Below, in pieces: positions 1 through 8,733 of a stretch of DNA of 64,000 nucleotides (positions are counted from its first letter, which is position 1; the number at the start of each line of letters is the position of its first letter). The notes beneath the pieces were generated by a model, which ran no database searches, had not been told where the DNA came from, and saw only the letters and a list, made by a program, of their open reading frames with translations. The DNA comes from [Eubacterium] yurii (lineage in GTDB: Bacteria; Bacillota; Clostridia; Peptostreptococcales; Filifactoraceae), in contig FUZS01000015.1 in assembly GCA_900167215.1 (NCBI GenBank), positions 1 through 64,000 of the forward strand. Direction: 5' to 3'. The position numbers and the translations under genes were made by a program.

Positions 1-1
1 A

Positions 2-445
2 GAACCGCTTGGAAAAGGTGAGGGAGTAGGAGAACATGCAGCAAGTATGAAATTCGGTAAAAAAGGACTTCTACATGGCTTTGAAAGTATACTCTTACAA
101 GATGAAAACGGAGAAGCATTGCCTGTATACTCTATAGCAAGCGGACTTGACTATCCGTCTGTTGGACCTGAACACGCATATTTGAAAGATTGCGGAAGAG
201 TAAAATACGAAGCTGTAAATGATGATGAGGCTATGCAAGCATTTTTCTTACTATCTCGTTATGAAGGAATTATTCCTGCAATAGAAAGCTCACATGCCTT
301 GGCATATGCAATAAAAAATGCTAGAAATCAAAATTCAGGTTCAATACTTGTAAATCTTTCAGGTAGAGGTGATAAAGATATTGATTACATATATGAAAAA
401 TATGGTACTGGTGAGCAATTTTTAAAAGAGTTTATCAATAAATAA
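2..445 (+). CDS. trpB: Tryptophan synthase beta chain, C-terminal part (5' truncated by the window edge)
   Basis: The reading frame is open from base 2 to the TAA at 443-445 and gives the last 147 residues of TrpB, the PLP enzyme that joins indole and serine to make tryptophan. The segment carries the family blocks G-E-H-A-A-S, L-L-H-G-F, the [15 protein letters not shown] core and the late [12 protein letters not shown] block. The ATG at 47 lies inside the conserved region and is not the real start. The catalytic lysine and the rest of any trp operon lie outside the window. A terminator about 180 bp downstream separates it from the ETF genes. Identity is secure; the truncation is due to the window. 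Confidence 0.93.
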   Translation, partial: EPLGKGEGVGEHAASMKFGKKGLLHGFESILLQDENGEALPVYSIASGLDYPSVGPEHAYLKDCGRVKYEAVNDDEAMQAFFLLSRYEGIIPAIESSHALAYAIKNARNQNSGSILVNLSGRGDKDIDYIYEKYGTGEQFLKEFINK

Positions 446-624
446 TCTATGTTTGATTACAGTATTAGCTGATATAAAATTGCAATACTAAATTAAAAAA
501 ATACTTCTCAGTATCAAAATTTCTGGTTTAGTTTTGTGAATATAAATGAAATTATATTGTGATGGAAAGACCGAATTGACTTTCCTTGGTAGAAATATGT
601 TAACTATATAAAGATAAGGCAGAG

Positions 625-654
625 ACACTTCGTTTTTAAGACGAGGTGTTTTTT
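625..654 (+). terminator. Intrinsic terminator after trpB
   Basis: A 9-bp stem with one G-U pair (ACACTTCGT at 625-633 with ACGAGGTGT at 641-649) is followed by a T-tract. It lies in the 446-839 gap, which holds nothing else recognisable except the ribosome binding site of the next gene. Confidence 0.8.
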
Positions 655-839
655 GTTGTTTATACTATGATTTTTATAGGTATAATAGGCTTAGAAAAAA
701 TATGATTTAGATAAAATGAGTGATTTAAATAAGTTTCAGTATCATGTTTTTATTTAATATTAGGGTTTTAAAATTTATTTTTATTTAAAATTTTCTATAA
801 ATCACAAAAAATATTATTTTTTATAAAAGGAGGAAATAA

Positions 840-1610
840 ATGAATATTTTAGTATTGTTAAAGCAAGTGCCAAATGTTAGTGAAATTACAATAGATCCTC
901 AAACATTGGCTATAGATAGGAGTAGGGCTGGTCAAGTGATAAATCCTGAGGATTTGTATGCATTAGAGGCAGGACTTACACTTGCAGCTGAAAAACAAGG
1001 CAGTGTAACTGTACTTTCTATGGGACCTGAAGGATGTGAGGCTGTATTAAGGGAAGGTCTCGGTATGGGAGCTAATAACGCAGTTAGAATAACAGATGAC
1101 AGTTTTGTAGGTTCTGATACGCTTATAACAGCAGATGTACTAAAGGCAGGAATAAATCATCTTGGAAATTTTGATGCTATTTTTTGTGGAGCAAATTCAA
1201 TAGATGGAAATACAAGTCAAATAGCAGGTAAATTAGGAGCTATGCTTAATATAGCTACTCTTACAAATGCATCAAGTATAGAGTTTAAAGAAAATGAAAT
1301 AGAGATATCAAGAAAAGCAGGAACAGGCTATGAAAAATTATCAGCTTCTTTTCCGCTTATTTGTTCTGTAACAAGTGATGTCAATGAACCTCGTTCAGTT
1401 TCTATGAAGGGACGTATGGCAGCGAAAAAAGCTGAGATACAAGTAATAGATAATACTATATTAGGCATTAAAGATCTAAAAAGTCCATCAAAAGTAGACT
1501 CTCTTTTTGCACCGGAAAAGTTGAAAGTAGGCTCATTTGTTGATGGAGCTACTACTGTAGAAAAAGTGGATAAACTAATAAGCATACTATCTGATGCACA
1601 AGCTATATAG
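840..1610 (+). CDS. etfB: Electron transfer flavoprotein beta subunit (EtfB/FixA family)
   Basis: 256 residues, normal for EtfB, the AMP/FAD-binding small subunit of a soluble flavoprotein that shuttles electrons between acyl-CoA dehydrogenases or related enzymes and other carriers. The N-terminal block M-N-I-L-V-L-L-K-Q-V-P and the V-L-S-M-G-P-E block are typical. The cofactor-binding stretch at residues 122-130 reads D-G-N-T-S-Q-I-A-G. The second EtfB of this window (56941-57738) has D-G-D-T-A-Q-V-G-P at the same place, so the two are different ETF subtypes. An AAAGGAGG ribosome site precedes the ATG. etfA follows 14 bp downstream. No dehydrogenase gene adjoins the pair, so the redox partner is unknown. 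Confidence 0.92.
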   Translation: MNILVLLKQVPNVSEITIDPQTLAIDRSRAGQVINPEDLYALEAGLTLAAEKQGSVTVLSMGPEGCEAVLREGLGMGANNAVRITDDSFVGSDTLITADVLKAGINHLGNFDAIFCGANSIDGNTSQIAGKLGAMLNIATLTNASSIEFKENEIEISRKAGTGYEKLSASFPLICSVTSDVNEPRSVSMKGRMAAKKAEIQVIDNTILGIKDLKSPSKVDSLFAPEKLKVGSFVDGATTVEKVDKLISILSDAQAI

Positions 1611-1624
1611 GGAGGATTATTTTT

Positions 1625-2584
1625 ATGAATACAGGTTCTATTTGGGTAATTTTTGAATCAAATCACGAAAGAAATCGTGTATGTCAAGAATTAATGAAAA
1701 AAGCTAAAGAATTAGCAAAAACACAAAATACAAAAGCAGTTGCTATAATAATAGATAAAGAACAAGATACACTTGTGGAGCAAGCAAAACAATGTGGAGC
1801 AGATGAAGTAATCGTTGTAAAACAAGAATCTCATTTTGAAACGGATGCTTATATTGTAAGCAAATTAATAGAAAAGTATCAACCTAAAATTATATTAATA
1901 GGTGAGACAACATACGGGAAAGATTTATCAGCGCAATTATCAGCTAAGGCTCACATAGGTATAGCTTGTAACAATAGCGATATACAGGTGGAAGATGACA
2001 AAATATCTTGGATACGCCCGTCTTATAACGGCAAGTTAAATACAAAAATAGTTATAGACACATTCCCACAAATAGGGACATTTAAGGCAGGAACATTTAG
2101 AGTAGAAAATATAGACGCAACAGAAGCTAATATAATAGAAGAAAATATAGAAGTTCCATCTACTGTAAAACTTACTAAAATTTTAGGCTTTACACCTGAT
2201 GAAAAACTTATGCAAGTGAATATAGAAGATGCAGAAGTCATAGTAGCAGGTGGACGTGGAGTCGGCAGTAAAGAAGGCTTTGAAAAATTATTTACTCTTG
2301 CAAAACTGCTTGGTGGTAATGTAGGCGGTACAAGACCTGTATGTGATGATGGATGGTTGGAAAGAGATAGACAAATAGGTATAACAGGAAAAACAGTAGC
2401 CCCTAAATTATATATAGCCTTAGGAATATCAGGTCAAGTGCCACATGTATCAGGTATGAAAGAATCAGACCTTATAATTGCGGTAAATACTGATAAGGAT
2501 GCAAAAATATTTGATATAGCACATCATTGTATAGTAGCAGATTTGCATGAAGTAGTAGACTCATTGATTGAAAAATTAAAATAG
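1625..2584 (+). CDS. etfA: Electron transfer flavoprotein alpha subunit
   Basis: 319 residues, partner of the upstream etfB (14-bp gap, GGGAGG ribosome site). The N-terminal half is the alpha domain I. The C-terminal half is the FAD domain, with G-G-R-G-V-G at about residue 203, the G-G-T-R-P arginine block, I-T-G-K-T, and G-I-S-G-Q-V-P-H-V-S-G-M followed by A-V-N-T-D. Canonical EtfA has T-G-T/Q-T and Q-H in these blocks, so Q-V-P-H is a small deviation. A strong hairpin terminator lies 90 bp downstream, so etfB-etfA is a two-gene unit. It may serve a dehydrogenase encoded elsewhere. Confidence 0.92.
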   Translation: MNTGSIWVIFESNHERNRVCQELMKKAKELAKTQNTKAVAIIIDKEQDTLVEQAKQCGADEVIVVKQESHFETDAYIVSKLIEKYQPKIILIGETTYGKDLSAQLSAKAHIGIACNNSDIQVEDDKISWIRPSYNGKLNTKIVIDTFPQIGTFKAGTFRVENIDATEANIIEENIEVPSTVKLTKILGFTPDEKLMQVNIEDAEVIVAGGRGVGSKEGFEKLFTLAKLLGGNVGGTRPVCDDGWLERDRQIGITGKTVAPKLYIALGISGQVPHVSGMKESDLIIAVNTDKDAKIFDIAHHCIVADLHEVVDSLIEKLK

Positions 2585-2672
2585 TTTTAATATAGCTTTA
2601 TCGGTATTATGAAAGTTTAGTAATACTGTTGACTTTAAGTAGTTCTAATGCTTAAATACTAATAAACTAAAT

Positions 2673-2697
2673 GACGGTAGCAATACCGTCTTTTTTT
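2673..2697 (+). terminator. Intrinsic terminator after etfBA
   Basis: A perfect 7-bp stem (GACGGTA/TACCGTC) with the tetraloop GCAA is followed by seven T residues. Confidence 0.9.
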
Positions 2698-2778
2698 ATA
2701 AGCTTATATTAAAATGTAATAGAAATTAAATAGTAGTATGTGTAAATGCCCAGCTTTTAAGAGATTTGCTTATTTTGA

Positions 2779-2807
2779 TTGATATAACTTTCAATTTGAA
2801 ATATAAT
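2779..2807 (+). promoter_or_regulatory. Sigma-A type promoter for the DUF1294 gene
   Basis: TTGATA at 2779-2784, a 17-nt spacer and TATAAT at 2802-2807, 45 bp before the ATG at 2853. Hexamers and spacing are near consensus. In DNA this AT-rich some chance matches are expected. Confidence 0.55.
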
Positions 2808-2852
2808 GTGGATAAAATATTTTGATTTATAAAAGGATGTATTGAAGAAAAT

Positions 2853-3152
2853 ATGACAGTTAAATTTTTGAGTTTATTAGATAAATATAATTGGCTATTA
2901 TACTATTTATTAATAATTAACATAGTTACATTTGCAACTTTTGCGATAGATAAAATAGCTGCTATTAGGCATAAAACAAGAATAAAAGTTGCAACTTTAT
3001 TGGGACTTTCCTTTGTAGGTGGTTCAATAGGAGCATTGATAGGAATGTACCTTTTACGTCACAAGACCAAAAAATATTACTTTACTATAGGAGTTCCACT
3101 GATGTTAATAATGCAAATAGTAGGAATCTACCTCTTAATTAATATGAAATAA
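2853..3152 (+). CDS. DUF1294 family small membrane protein (YsdA-like)
   Basis: 99 residues with three hydrophobic segments at about 14-33, 46-66 and 76-97. The blocks A-I-D-K (about residue 31), G-G-S-I-G-A-L-I-G-M-Y and R-H-K-T-K-K...F-T-I-G-V-P are the signature of the DUF1294/YsdA family of unknown function. The AAAGGATG ribosome site lies 15 nt upstream of the ATG. It appears to be a single-gene unit: it has its own promoter, a terminator lies upstream, and a family A repeat follows at 3177. Confidence 0.8.
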   Translation: MTVKFLSLLDKYNWLLYYLLIINIVTFATFAIDKIAAIRHKTRIKVATLLGLSFVGGSIGALIGMYLLRHKTKKYYFTIGVPLMLIMQIVGIYLLINMK

Positions 3153-3176
3153 TGATTTAAATGCTTTGATTAGTTA

Positions 3177-3290
3177 TACTAATCACTGTTTATAATGCCG
3201 TATATTCAATTTTATTGAAATATTATTTTTTTTTGTTTTCAACAACTATCATTTATAAATTTTTAGGACTATATTAATTGGCTTTTAGTA
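3177..3290 (+). repeat. Family A MITE-like repeat, degenerate copy
   Basis: Starts TACTAATCACTGTTTATAAT, ends TTAGTA, 114 bp. The left 23 bases match other family A copies almost exactly. The middle has diverged into T-rich sequence. It occupies about half of the 3153-3395 gap, where no gene is seen. Confidence 0.5.
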
Positions 3291-3395
3291 TTAAAGGACT
3301 TTTGAATGCATATTTAAAATGTAAATTAAGTTCAAACTCAAGAGTTAAAAATTAAAATTATATCTAAAAGAAACTAAGAACTAATAGAGGTTATT

Positions 3396-4208
3396 ATGAG
3401 TGTATATAATTGGGTTCAAAAAACAATTTTTGACACATACGAACAATGGCGTATGAAGAGTCCCATATATGATAGAAGCGGTTTTCATATTATTGCTATT
3501 GATAATTCACTAAAGGCGATGCAAGACGGCTATATAATGTATACGCAGATTATACCTCCATACGCAATAAAGGACTGCACTTCTATGAAGGCAGTTGTAG
3601 GAAAAAGACAAGAGCTTGTGAATTTGTATATGGAAATAAATGATAAGAATTACTGTATCTATGATTTGAGCTACAAGGATGCAGTAAAAATAATGAGAAT
3701 GTTTGTGAAAAAATCAATTCTTCCAAATGAAAAAAACTATGTAGAAGTTCCGGAAAATGACAAAGCTAATATAAAAGAAACCTTTGCTCAATTGTCAAAG
3801 TTACTGTTAGGAACTTCTAAGCATACACAAGAATTTCTCCATAGAGTGAAGATTGAAAATATGGATGATGTTGAGGATTGGTGGTATTATCTGTATGAAG
3901 AACTTTTACAAAGGGAGATTGCTATTGAACTTAGTTTGAAAATAGAAAAGTATGATTTTATTTCTGCTATAAAAAAACTAAGTGAAGCTTTGGAGCTTGA
4001 AGTAAAGGAAGATATAATTGACGAGATGGAATATATTAATATATGGATTGAGAAGCTCAACTCTCTATGGGAGAAATATATTTTAGCAGCAATGGATATA
4101 GGGACTGATACCTTTGTACTTATTATTCTTAGTAAAGAAAATTTTATAAGAGCAAAGAAATTGGCGAGAGAACTCTTGCATAGGATAGCTGCTGCACAAG
4201 AGATGTAG
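3396..4208 (+). CDS. Hypothetical protein, 270 aa
   Basis: Not recognised. The protein is soluble-looking: no signal peptide or membrane helix is evident. It has an N-terminal region with short hydrophobic strands (F-H-I-I-A-I-D, Y-I-M-Y-T-Q-I-I-P) and a mostly helical C-terminal two thirds rich in E, K and L. It has a W-W-Y-Y-L-Y patch at about residue 162. The start ATG has a GAGGTT site (TAATAGAGGTTATTATG) just upstream. It lies 60 bp before a CmpB-type membrane protein on the same strand and may be cotranscribed. Codon use looks ordinary. No function is proposed. Confidence 0.7.
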   Translation: MSVYNWVQKTIFDTYEQWRMKSPIYDRSGFHIIAIDNSLKAMQDGYIMYTQIIPPYAIKDCTSMKAVVGKRQELVNLYMEINDKNYCIYDLSYKDAVKIMRMFVKKSILPNEKNYVEVPENDKANIKETFAQLSKLLLGTSKHTQEFLHRVKIENMDDVEDWWYYLYEELLQREIAIELSLKIEKYDFISAIKKLSEALELEVKEDIIDEMEYINIWIEKLNSLWEKYILAAMDIGTDTFVLIILSKENFIRAKKLARELLHRIAAAQEM

Positions 4209-4268
4209 AAATAGATTTTCTATGATTGACATTTGTTATAAATTTCTTAGAATTTTGAAAGGATAGTT

Positions 4269-4985
4269 ATGCAGCTTAATAGATATTTAACAGCATATTT
4301 TGTTTTTAGTGTTTTAGGCTGGATATGGGAAAGTATATATTGTACGATAAAAGAAAGAAAATGGCAAAATCGTGGCTTTTTATACGGTCCCTTATGTCCA
4401 ATATATGGTTTTGGCTCAATTATAGCACTATTAGTTTATGATTTAATTTCACTTGGTATAGTTCATCAACTTTCGTGGTGGATGACATTAATTGTCGGAT
4501 TTTTTCTTAGTATGATATTAGAATATCCAACATCATATATACTTGAAAAACTATTTCATGCAAGGTGGTGGGATTATAGTGATTTGCCACTTAATATAAA
4601 TGGAAGGACGTGTGTAATTACTTCTTTAGGCTTTGGTATAGGGGCAATTATCATTATGAACTATTTGATTCCGTCTTATGAACAAGCCTTAGTTATAATA
4701 CCTGCAAGTATAATCGCTATTTCCTGTGTTATTTTTGTTGCGATACATTCTTCTGATATTACGCTTACGGTTTCTCACTTAACTAATTTCCAAAAAAATA
4801 TTGACGAGATGGAAGAAATCTTCCAAAGTAAAATGACTGAAACAGTTGATAAAATTTTTGAAAGACGAAGTAAATTATACGGTAAAACTTTGAGTAGAAT
4901 TGCTTCTTTCAAGATGAAGGAATCGCATAATATGATTGCACAGAGAATAATAAAGGCAATGCGTGAATCAAAAAGGAGGAAATAA
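4269..4985 (+). CDS. Putative ABC-transporter type IV (CmpB-like) membrane protein
   Basis: 238 residues. The start F-S-V-L-G-W-I-W-E-S followed by a charged turn and N-R-G-F-L-Y-G-P-L-C-P-I-Y-G is the hallmark of the CmpB-type 'ABC-transporter type IV' family (Pfam ABC_trans_CmpB) of unknown function. Four or five membrane helices are predicted between residues 5 and 160 (two around 35-95, others near 115-155). They are followed by a long cytoplasmic, probably coiled-coil tail (about 170-238) ending in a basic stretch. No ATPase is encoded nearby, so a transport role is not supported. The stop is separated by 1 bp from the next start, so the genes are translationally coupled. Confidence 0.8.
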   Translation: MQLNRYLTAYFVFSVLGWIWESIYCTIKERKWQNRGFLYGPLCPIYGFGSIIALLVYDLISLGIVHQLSWWMTLIVGFFLSMILEYPTSYILEKLFHARWWDYSDLPLNINGRTCVITSLGFGIGAIIIMNYLIPSYEQALVIIPASIIAISCVIFVAIHSSDITLTVSHLTNFQKNIDEMEEIFQSKMTETVDKIFERRSKLYGKTLSRIASFKMKESHNMIAQRIIKAMRESKRRK

Positions 4986-4986
4986 T

Positions 4987-6129
4987 ATGGTGTTATTGGA
5001 TTATTTGAAATGGAGAAATGATATCAGTTTCTCAGTATCACCGTTTAATGATGTAGATAATGTCATATTATCTTATCTATCATACATGGATTTTGGAGAA
5101 CTGTTCAGTGAACAAAACAGGAGATACAGTATAGAAGAAGTATTCAAGTTGTTTTGTGAAAAACATTCTTTGGAAGAAGTTAGAGAAAATAAGATATTCA
5201 TAGAAAGGGCACCACTATTGCTTGAAGACATGGTTTTAGGTGATAGATTCAGAGGGACAAAGATTGGATATTATAAGGAAGATTTTGAAAAAGAGACAGT
5301 TAAACAATTTGCAGCTGTTGTATTCATACTTCCTGATGGAAGAAACTACGTTTCTTTCCGTGGAACAGACAGTACGATAACAGGATGGAAAGAGGATTTT
5401 CTCATGAGTTGCTCATCAGATACAGAGGGAGCAAAAGAAGCAGTTACTTATTTAAATGATGTGTCTAAACTCCTTGAGGGAGATTTGATGATAGGCGGAC
5501 ATTCAAAAGGTGGAAATTTTGCAATGTATGCAGCGAGCTTTTGCGATGAAATAATAAAGGAACGTATTATCAAGGTATATAATAATGACGGACCGGGATT
5601 TAGAGATGAAATCATAAATTCTGAAGAATATAAGAAAGCTCTGCCGAAAATATGTTGCATTGTTCCTCAAACATCAATAATAGGTCAATTGCTTTCAAAT
5701 GAAGCTAAGCAAAAAACAATAAAAAGTAATGCAAATGGTATATTTCAGCATGACGCCATGACTTGGGAAGTAGAAAAAGATAGGTTTGTAGACTGTGAAT
5801 TGGATGATTTTAGTAAATTTGTAAAGTCAGCATTGGGAACTTGGTTGGAAGAGCTTGATGATGAAACAAGGGAATCAGTTGTTTCAACAGTATTTTCCAT
5901 GATTGAGGATACAGGAGCGGAAACATTTGGAGAATTGAGTGACAGCTTATTTAAGAATGCAGAAGTTATAATAAAGGGATTAGTAAATCTACCTAAAGAA
6001 AAAAGGGATGAACTGATGAGTGCCTTAGGTAGCTTAGTTCAGATTAGTAGTAAAAATATCTTTGACAAAATTCCAAAAATCCAATTTAGTAATCCATTTT
6101 CTGTAGATCAGATAGGAAATGCGGAGTAA
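4987..6129 (+). CDS. Mbeg1-like (DUF2974) alpha/beta-hydrolase-like protein
   Basis: 380 residues. I chose the ATG at 4987 rather than an upstream in-frame ATG at 4963 because an AAAGGAGG site lies at the right distance and the family usually begins near M-V-L-L-D-Y-L-K-W-R. The N-terminal pattern (D-N-V-I-L-S-Y-L-S-Y-M-D-F) and a lipase-type nucleophile elbow G-G-H-S-K-G-G-N at about residue 165 identify the DUF2974/Mbeg1-like family, common in Clostridia. F-R-G-T-D at about residue 123 fits the oxyanion region of lipase 3-like folds. The last 90 residues are helical and charged. A cytosolic hydrolase is likely but the substrate is unknown. Confidence 0.8.
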   Translation: MVLLDYLKWRNDISFSVSPFNDVDNVILSYLSYMDFGELFSEQNRRYSIEEVFKLFCEKHSLEEVRENKIFIERAPLLLEDMVLGDRFRGTKIGYYKEDFEKETVKQFAAVVFILPDGRNYVSFRGTDSTITGWKEDFLMSCSSDTEGAKEAVTYLNDVSKLLEGDLMIGGHSKGGNFAMYAASFCDEIIKERIIKVYNNDGPGFRDEIINSEEYKKALPKICCIVPQTSIIGQLLSNEAKQKTIKSNANGIFQHDAMTWEVEKDRFVDCELDDFSKFVKSALGTWLEELDDETRESVVSTVFSMIEDTGAETFGELSDSLFKNAEVIIKGLVNLPKEKRDELMSALGSLVQISSKNIFDKIPKIQFSNPFSVDQIGNAE

Positions 6130-6565
6130 TAAAATTCTTAAAATATTTCCCGATATGCTTTAGTCTTAATGACATTTCTATTCAAATTAGAGAGACTACT
6201 GTAGATGAATTGGAAGAATTACGAGAAAAAGGTAATTTTGACATAGAATTGATGACATGTCGTCCTATGATGAAGAGTATCCATAGATTAAATAGATAAT
6301 AGAATTAAATATTCTTTTGTTCTCAGCTATAGGATACTTATTTATTTCAAGTAGAGATATGGTGCTTATTATATAGGAATTTATAACGATAATGATAGTT
6401 AATTATAAATATATTGAAAAAAATAGTTATTTGTAGTATAATGATTATATGATTAGTCATATTAAAATAAAAACTAAATGGCTTTAAGTAAGAAAATTCT
6501 AACTATAAGAGAAAGAAATAATATTTTACTGCTGTATTATTTCTAAGTTAAAATGAATAAAGGCA
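6130..6565 (+). other. Gene-free gap with a possible ORF remnant and a family C repeat end
   Basis: From 6130 to 6299 one frame is open without any ATG. It encodes a helical, acidic stretch (T-V-D-E-L-E-E-L-R-E-K-G) that could be a decayed gene. Its last 38 bases (6262-6299) match the right end of the family C repeat (ATCCATAGATTAAATAGA). The remainder carries the promoter of the downstream transporter operon. Confidence 0.3.
6388..6449 (+). promoter_or_regulatory. Sigma-A promoter with two Fur-like sites ahead of the ECF/ABC operon
   Basis: TTGAAA at 6414-6419, a 17-nt spacer and TATAAT at 6437-6442 form a good promoter about 120 bp before ecfT. The -10 is inside a perfect 6-1-6 palindrome TATAATGATTATA (6437-6449) that contains the Fur core ATAAT-N-ATTAT. 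A second element at 6388-6406 begins GATAATGATA, identical to the first ten bases of the classical Fur box. Iron regulation is an inference from these matches; AT-rich DNA gives false hits. Confidence 0.45.
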
Positions 6566-7297
6566 ATGGTGATAAAAGTGCAAGATTCGATTTTAGATCA
6601 TAAAACAAATGATTTAGAGAGCGTGAGTTGGAGGAGAATCAATCCACTCACGTTGATTTTAATTAATGCTGTATTGCCTGTTGTAAATATGATTTTCCCA
6701 TCAGATAAAACAGTGATATTAAGTATGACTTTAAGCTATATGATTTTCATTATTGTTGGAAGGTATAAGACGGCTATCAAATCTGTATTTTGGATAGCTT
6801 TAGGACTTTTGTTGTATGCTATAAATAATACTTATTTACATAGTGGCACCTTAGAAATGATGATTAAAGTGTCTATATTATTTATACCATCTATACTAAT
6901 TGCGATATTAATTATAACTGGATATAACTCATCAGAAATTTTATCTGCTCTACAACGGTTACATTTGCCTAAAATATTAATCATAGGTCTTACAATTACA
7001 ATTAGGTATATACCAACATTTAAGTGGGAATTTTCTATTATTAAGCAAGCCATGAACATTAGGGGTGTCAAATTTTCAATCTTGCACCCTATTCGTACAT
7101 TTGAGTATCTGATAGTTCCACAACTTTTTAGATGCGTAAGTCTCAGCCTGGAACTTACAGCAGCAGGACTGACAAAGGGAATTGGCTCTGCAAATAAGAG
7201 AAGTAGCTATTTTTACAATAAAATGGGCATTACTGATTATTTTGTAATAGCGATTTTTCTTATAGGTACAATTGTAATCATAGGGGGATTTATATGA
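6566..7297 (+). CDS. ecfT: Energy-coupling factor transporter transmembrane protein EcfT
   Basis: 243 residues, the membrane scaffold of an ECF-type (group II) vitamin/micronutrient importer that links the S component to the two ATPases. Helices are visible at about 25-50, 58-75, 85-110, 125-145 and 222-243. The cytoplasmic coupling region has the A-M-N-I-R-G-V (A-R-G-like) motif near residue 160, followed by a second amphipathic segment L-T-A-A-G-L-T-K-G at about 206. The ATG used has a weak upstream AAAGG; a GTG three bases later is an alternative. The TGA stop overlaps the ATG of the ATPase gene by 4 bp (ATGA), showing operon coupling. Confidence 0.85.
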   Translation: MVIKVQDSILDHKTNDLESVSWRRINPLTLILINAVLPVVNMIFPSDKTVILSMTLSYMIFIIVGRYKTAIKSVFWIALGLLLYAINNTYLHSGTLEMMIKVSILFIPSILIAILIITGYNSSEILSALQRLHLPKILIIGLTITIRYIPTFKWEFSIIKQAMNIRGVKFSILHPIRTFEYLIVPQLFRCVSLSLELTAAGLTKGIGSANKRSSYFYNKMGITDYFVIAIFLIGTIVIIGGFI

Positions 7298-8733
7298 AAC
7301 AAAATAATCTAAACATAATAGAAGCAAAGAATCTCTCTTTTGAGTACGAAGGAGAAAAGGCAGCCTTAAAAGATGTCAATTTTAAGCTTCAAAAAGGAAG
7401 TCTTGTGTTTGTTGCAGGAAATAGCGGAGCAGGAAAATCAACCCTTCTTAATATTATAAACGCTTTGATACCGGAAGTCATAGAAGGCAGACTTCAAGGA
7501 ACCTTACTTATTGAAAATAGGGATAATCTGAAGATAGAAGACAGGAGCAAAATTATAGGGAATGTATTTCAAAATCCCAGAAGTCAATTTTTTACTACAA
7601 ATTCTACAGCTGAATTAGTATTTGCAATGGAAAATTTTGGAATAAGCAAGGAAGAAATTAAAAAAAGACTTTCTGAAATTGTTGATAAATTTGATTTAGA
7701 AGAACTGATGAATCGTAATATATTTGGACTTTCCTCAGGAGAGAGACAATTACTTGCACTTGCCTCTGCCCTTATTATGGATCCAAGTGTAATTATATTT
7801 GATGAGCCTTCTGCAAATCTTGATTACGGCAATGCTATGAGGCTAAGACATCAACTTAAAAAACTTAAGGATGAAGGTAAGACAATTATAGTTGCAGATC
7901 ATAGGTGCTTTTATTTAAAAGGGCTGATTAATACAGTCTTGCTTTTAGAAGATAATACAGTCAAATTCTATGCTACAGAAGACGAATACTTTAAAACTAT
8001 ATATGGGAAAAGAGCTGTTGACCTTTTTGAAGAAAGCTATGAGATAAGAGAAATAATACAGTCTAAAGAGGAAGAGGTGATTATTGAAGATGTTACATAC
8101 AAGGATATTCTTAACAATATAAATATATCTTTTAACAAAAATGAAGTCGCAACTATTGTGGGAGTAAACGGAGCAGGAAAAACCACACTGGCGAGGCTTT
8201 TGTCTAAGGTTATAAAAGCAGACAAGGGAAGAATAAAATCTGACGGGCAAGCACTTTATATTATGCAAGATGCAGATTATCAATTGTTTGGAGCTTCGTG
8301 TCTCAAAGAGCTTGAAATATCTCAAAGTGATGAAAAAATAAATCTTGAAGCACTTGACAGTCTTGGCTTATATGAGTTAAAAGATAGCCACCCACATAGT
8401 CTAAGTGGTGGAGAGAAGCAACGTCTACAAATGGCAATAAGTAAGGTGAGCAGCAATCAAGTTATAATTTTTGATGAGCCTACAAGTGGACTGGATAAGA
8501 ACTCTATGCAAAAAGTTGTAGCTTTGATAGATGAAATGAAACAAAATCATACAATAATTATAATATCTCACGATTATGAATTTATAAGAAATGTTAGCGA
8601 TAGAATAGTCTATTTGGCAAATAAGGGTATAAAGGAATCATTTTATTTGATTGAAAATGAATTTAGCCGCTTGAATGAAATATTTAAAGAAATGGAGGAA
8701 TATTATAATTATGACAAACAAGTTAAAGGTTAA
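7294..8733 (+). CDS. ecfA: ECF transporter ATPase, two fused ATP-binding domains (EcfA1-EcfA2)
   Basis: 479 residues containing two complete ABC nucleotide-binding domains in one chain. The first has Walker A G-N-S-G-A-G-K-S-T (about residue 42), signature L-S-S-G-E-R-Q and Walker B V-I-I-F-D-E-P. The second has Walker A G-V-N-G-A-G-K-T-T (about 290), signature L-S-G-G-E-K-Q-R and Walker B V-I-I-F-D-E-P. The fusion fixes an A1-A2 heterodimer-like pair that powers the EcfT/S complex at the inner face of the membrane. The start overlaps ecfT by 4 bp and the end overlaps the S component gene by 23 bp. Confidence 0.88.
   Translation: MKQNNLNIIEAKNLSFEYEGEKAALKDVNFKLQKGSLVFVAGNSGAGKSTLLNIINALIPEVIEGRLQGTLLIENRDNLKIEDRSKIIGNVFQNPRSQFFTTNSTAELVFAMENFGISKEEIKKRLSEIVDKFDLEELMNRNIFGLSSGERQLLALASALIMDPSVIIFDEPSANLDYGNAMRLRHQLKKLKDEGKTIIVADHRCFYLKGLINTVLLLEDNTVKFYATEDEYFKTIYGKRAVDLFEESYEIREIIQSKEEEVIIEDVTYKDILNNINISFNKNEVATIVGVNGAGKTTLARLLSKVIKADKGRIKSDGQALYIMQDADYQLFGASCLKELEISQSDEKINLEALDSLGLYELKDSHPHSLSGGEKQRLQMAISKVSSNQVIIFDEPTSGLDKNSMQKVVALIDEMKQNHTIIIISHDYEFIRNVSDRIVYLANKGIKESFYLIENEFSRLNEIFKEMEEYYNYDKQVKG

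Noticed and set aside
563-585. GGAAAG/CTTTCC hairpin downstream of trpB as a second terminator or T-box
   Set aside because: Short stem, no T-tract, and no T-box or specifier features.
6135-6299. 55-codon open frame without ATG after the Mbeg1-like gene as a real small gene
   Set aside because: No start codon or ribosome site, and its last 38 bases match a family C repeat end; it is treated as a remnant only.
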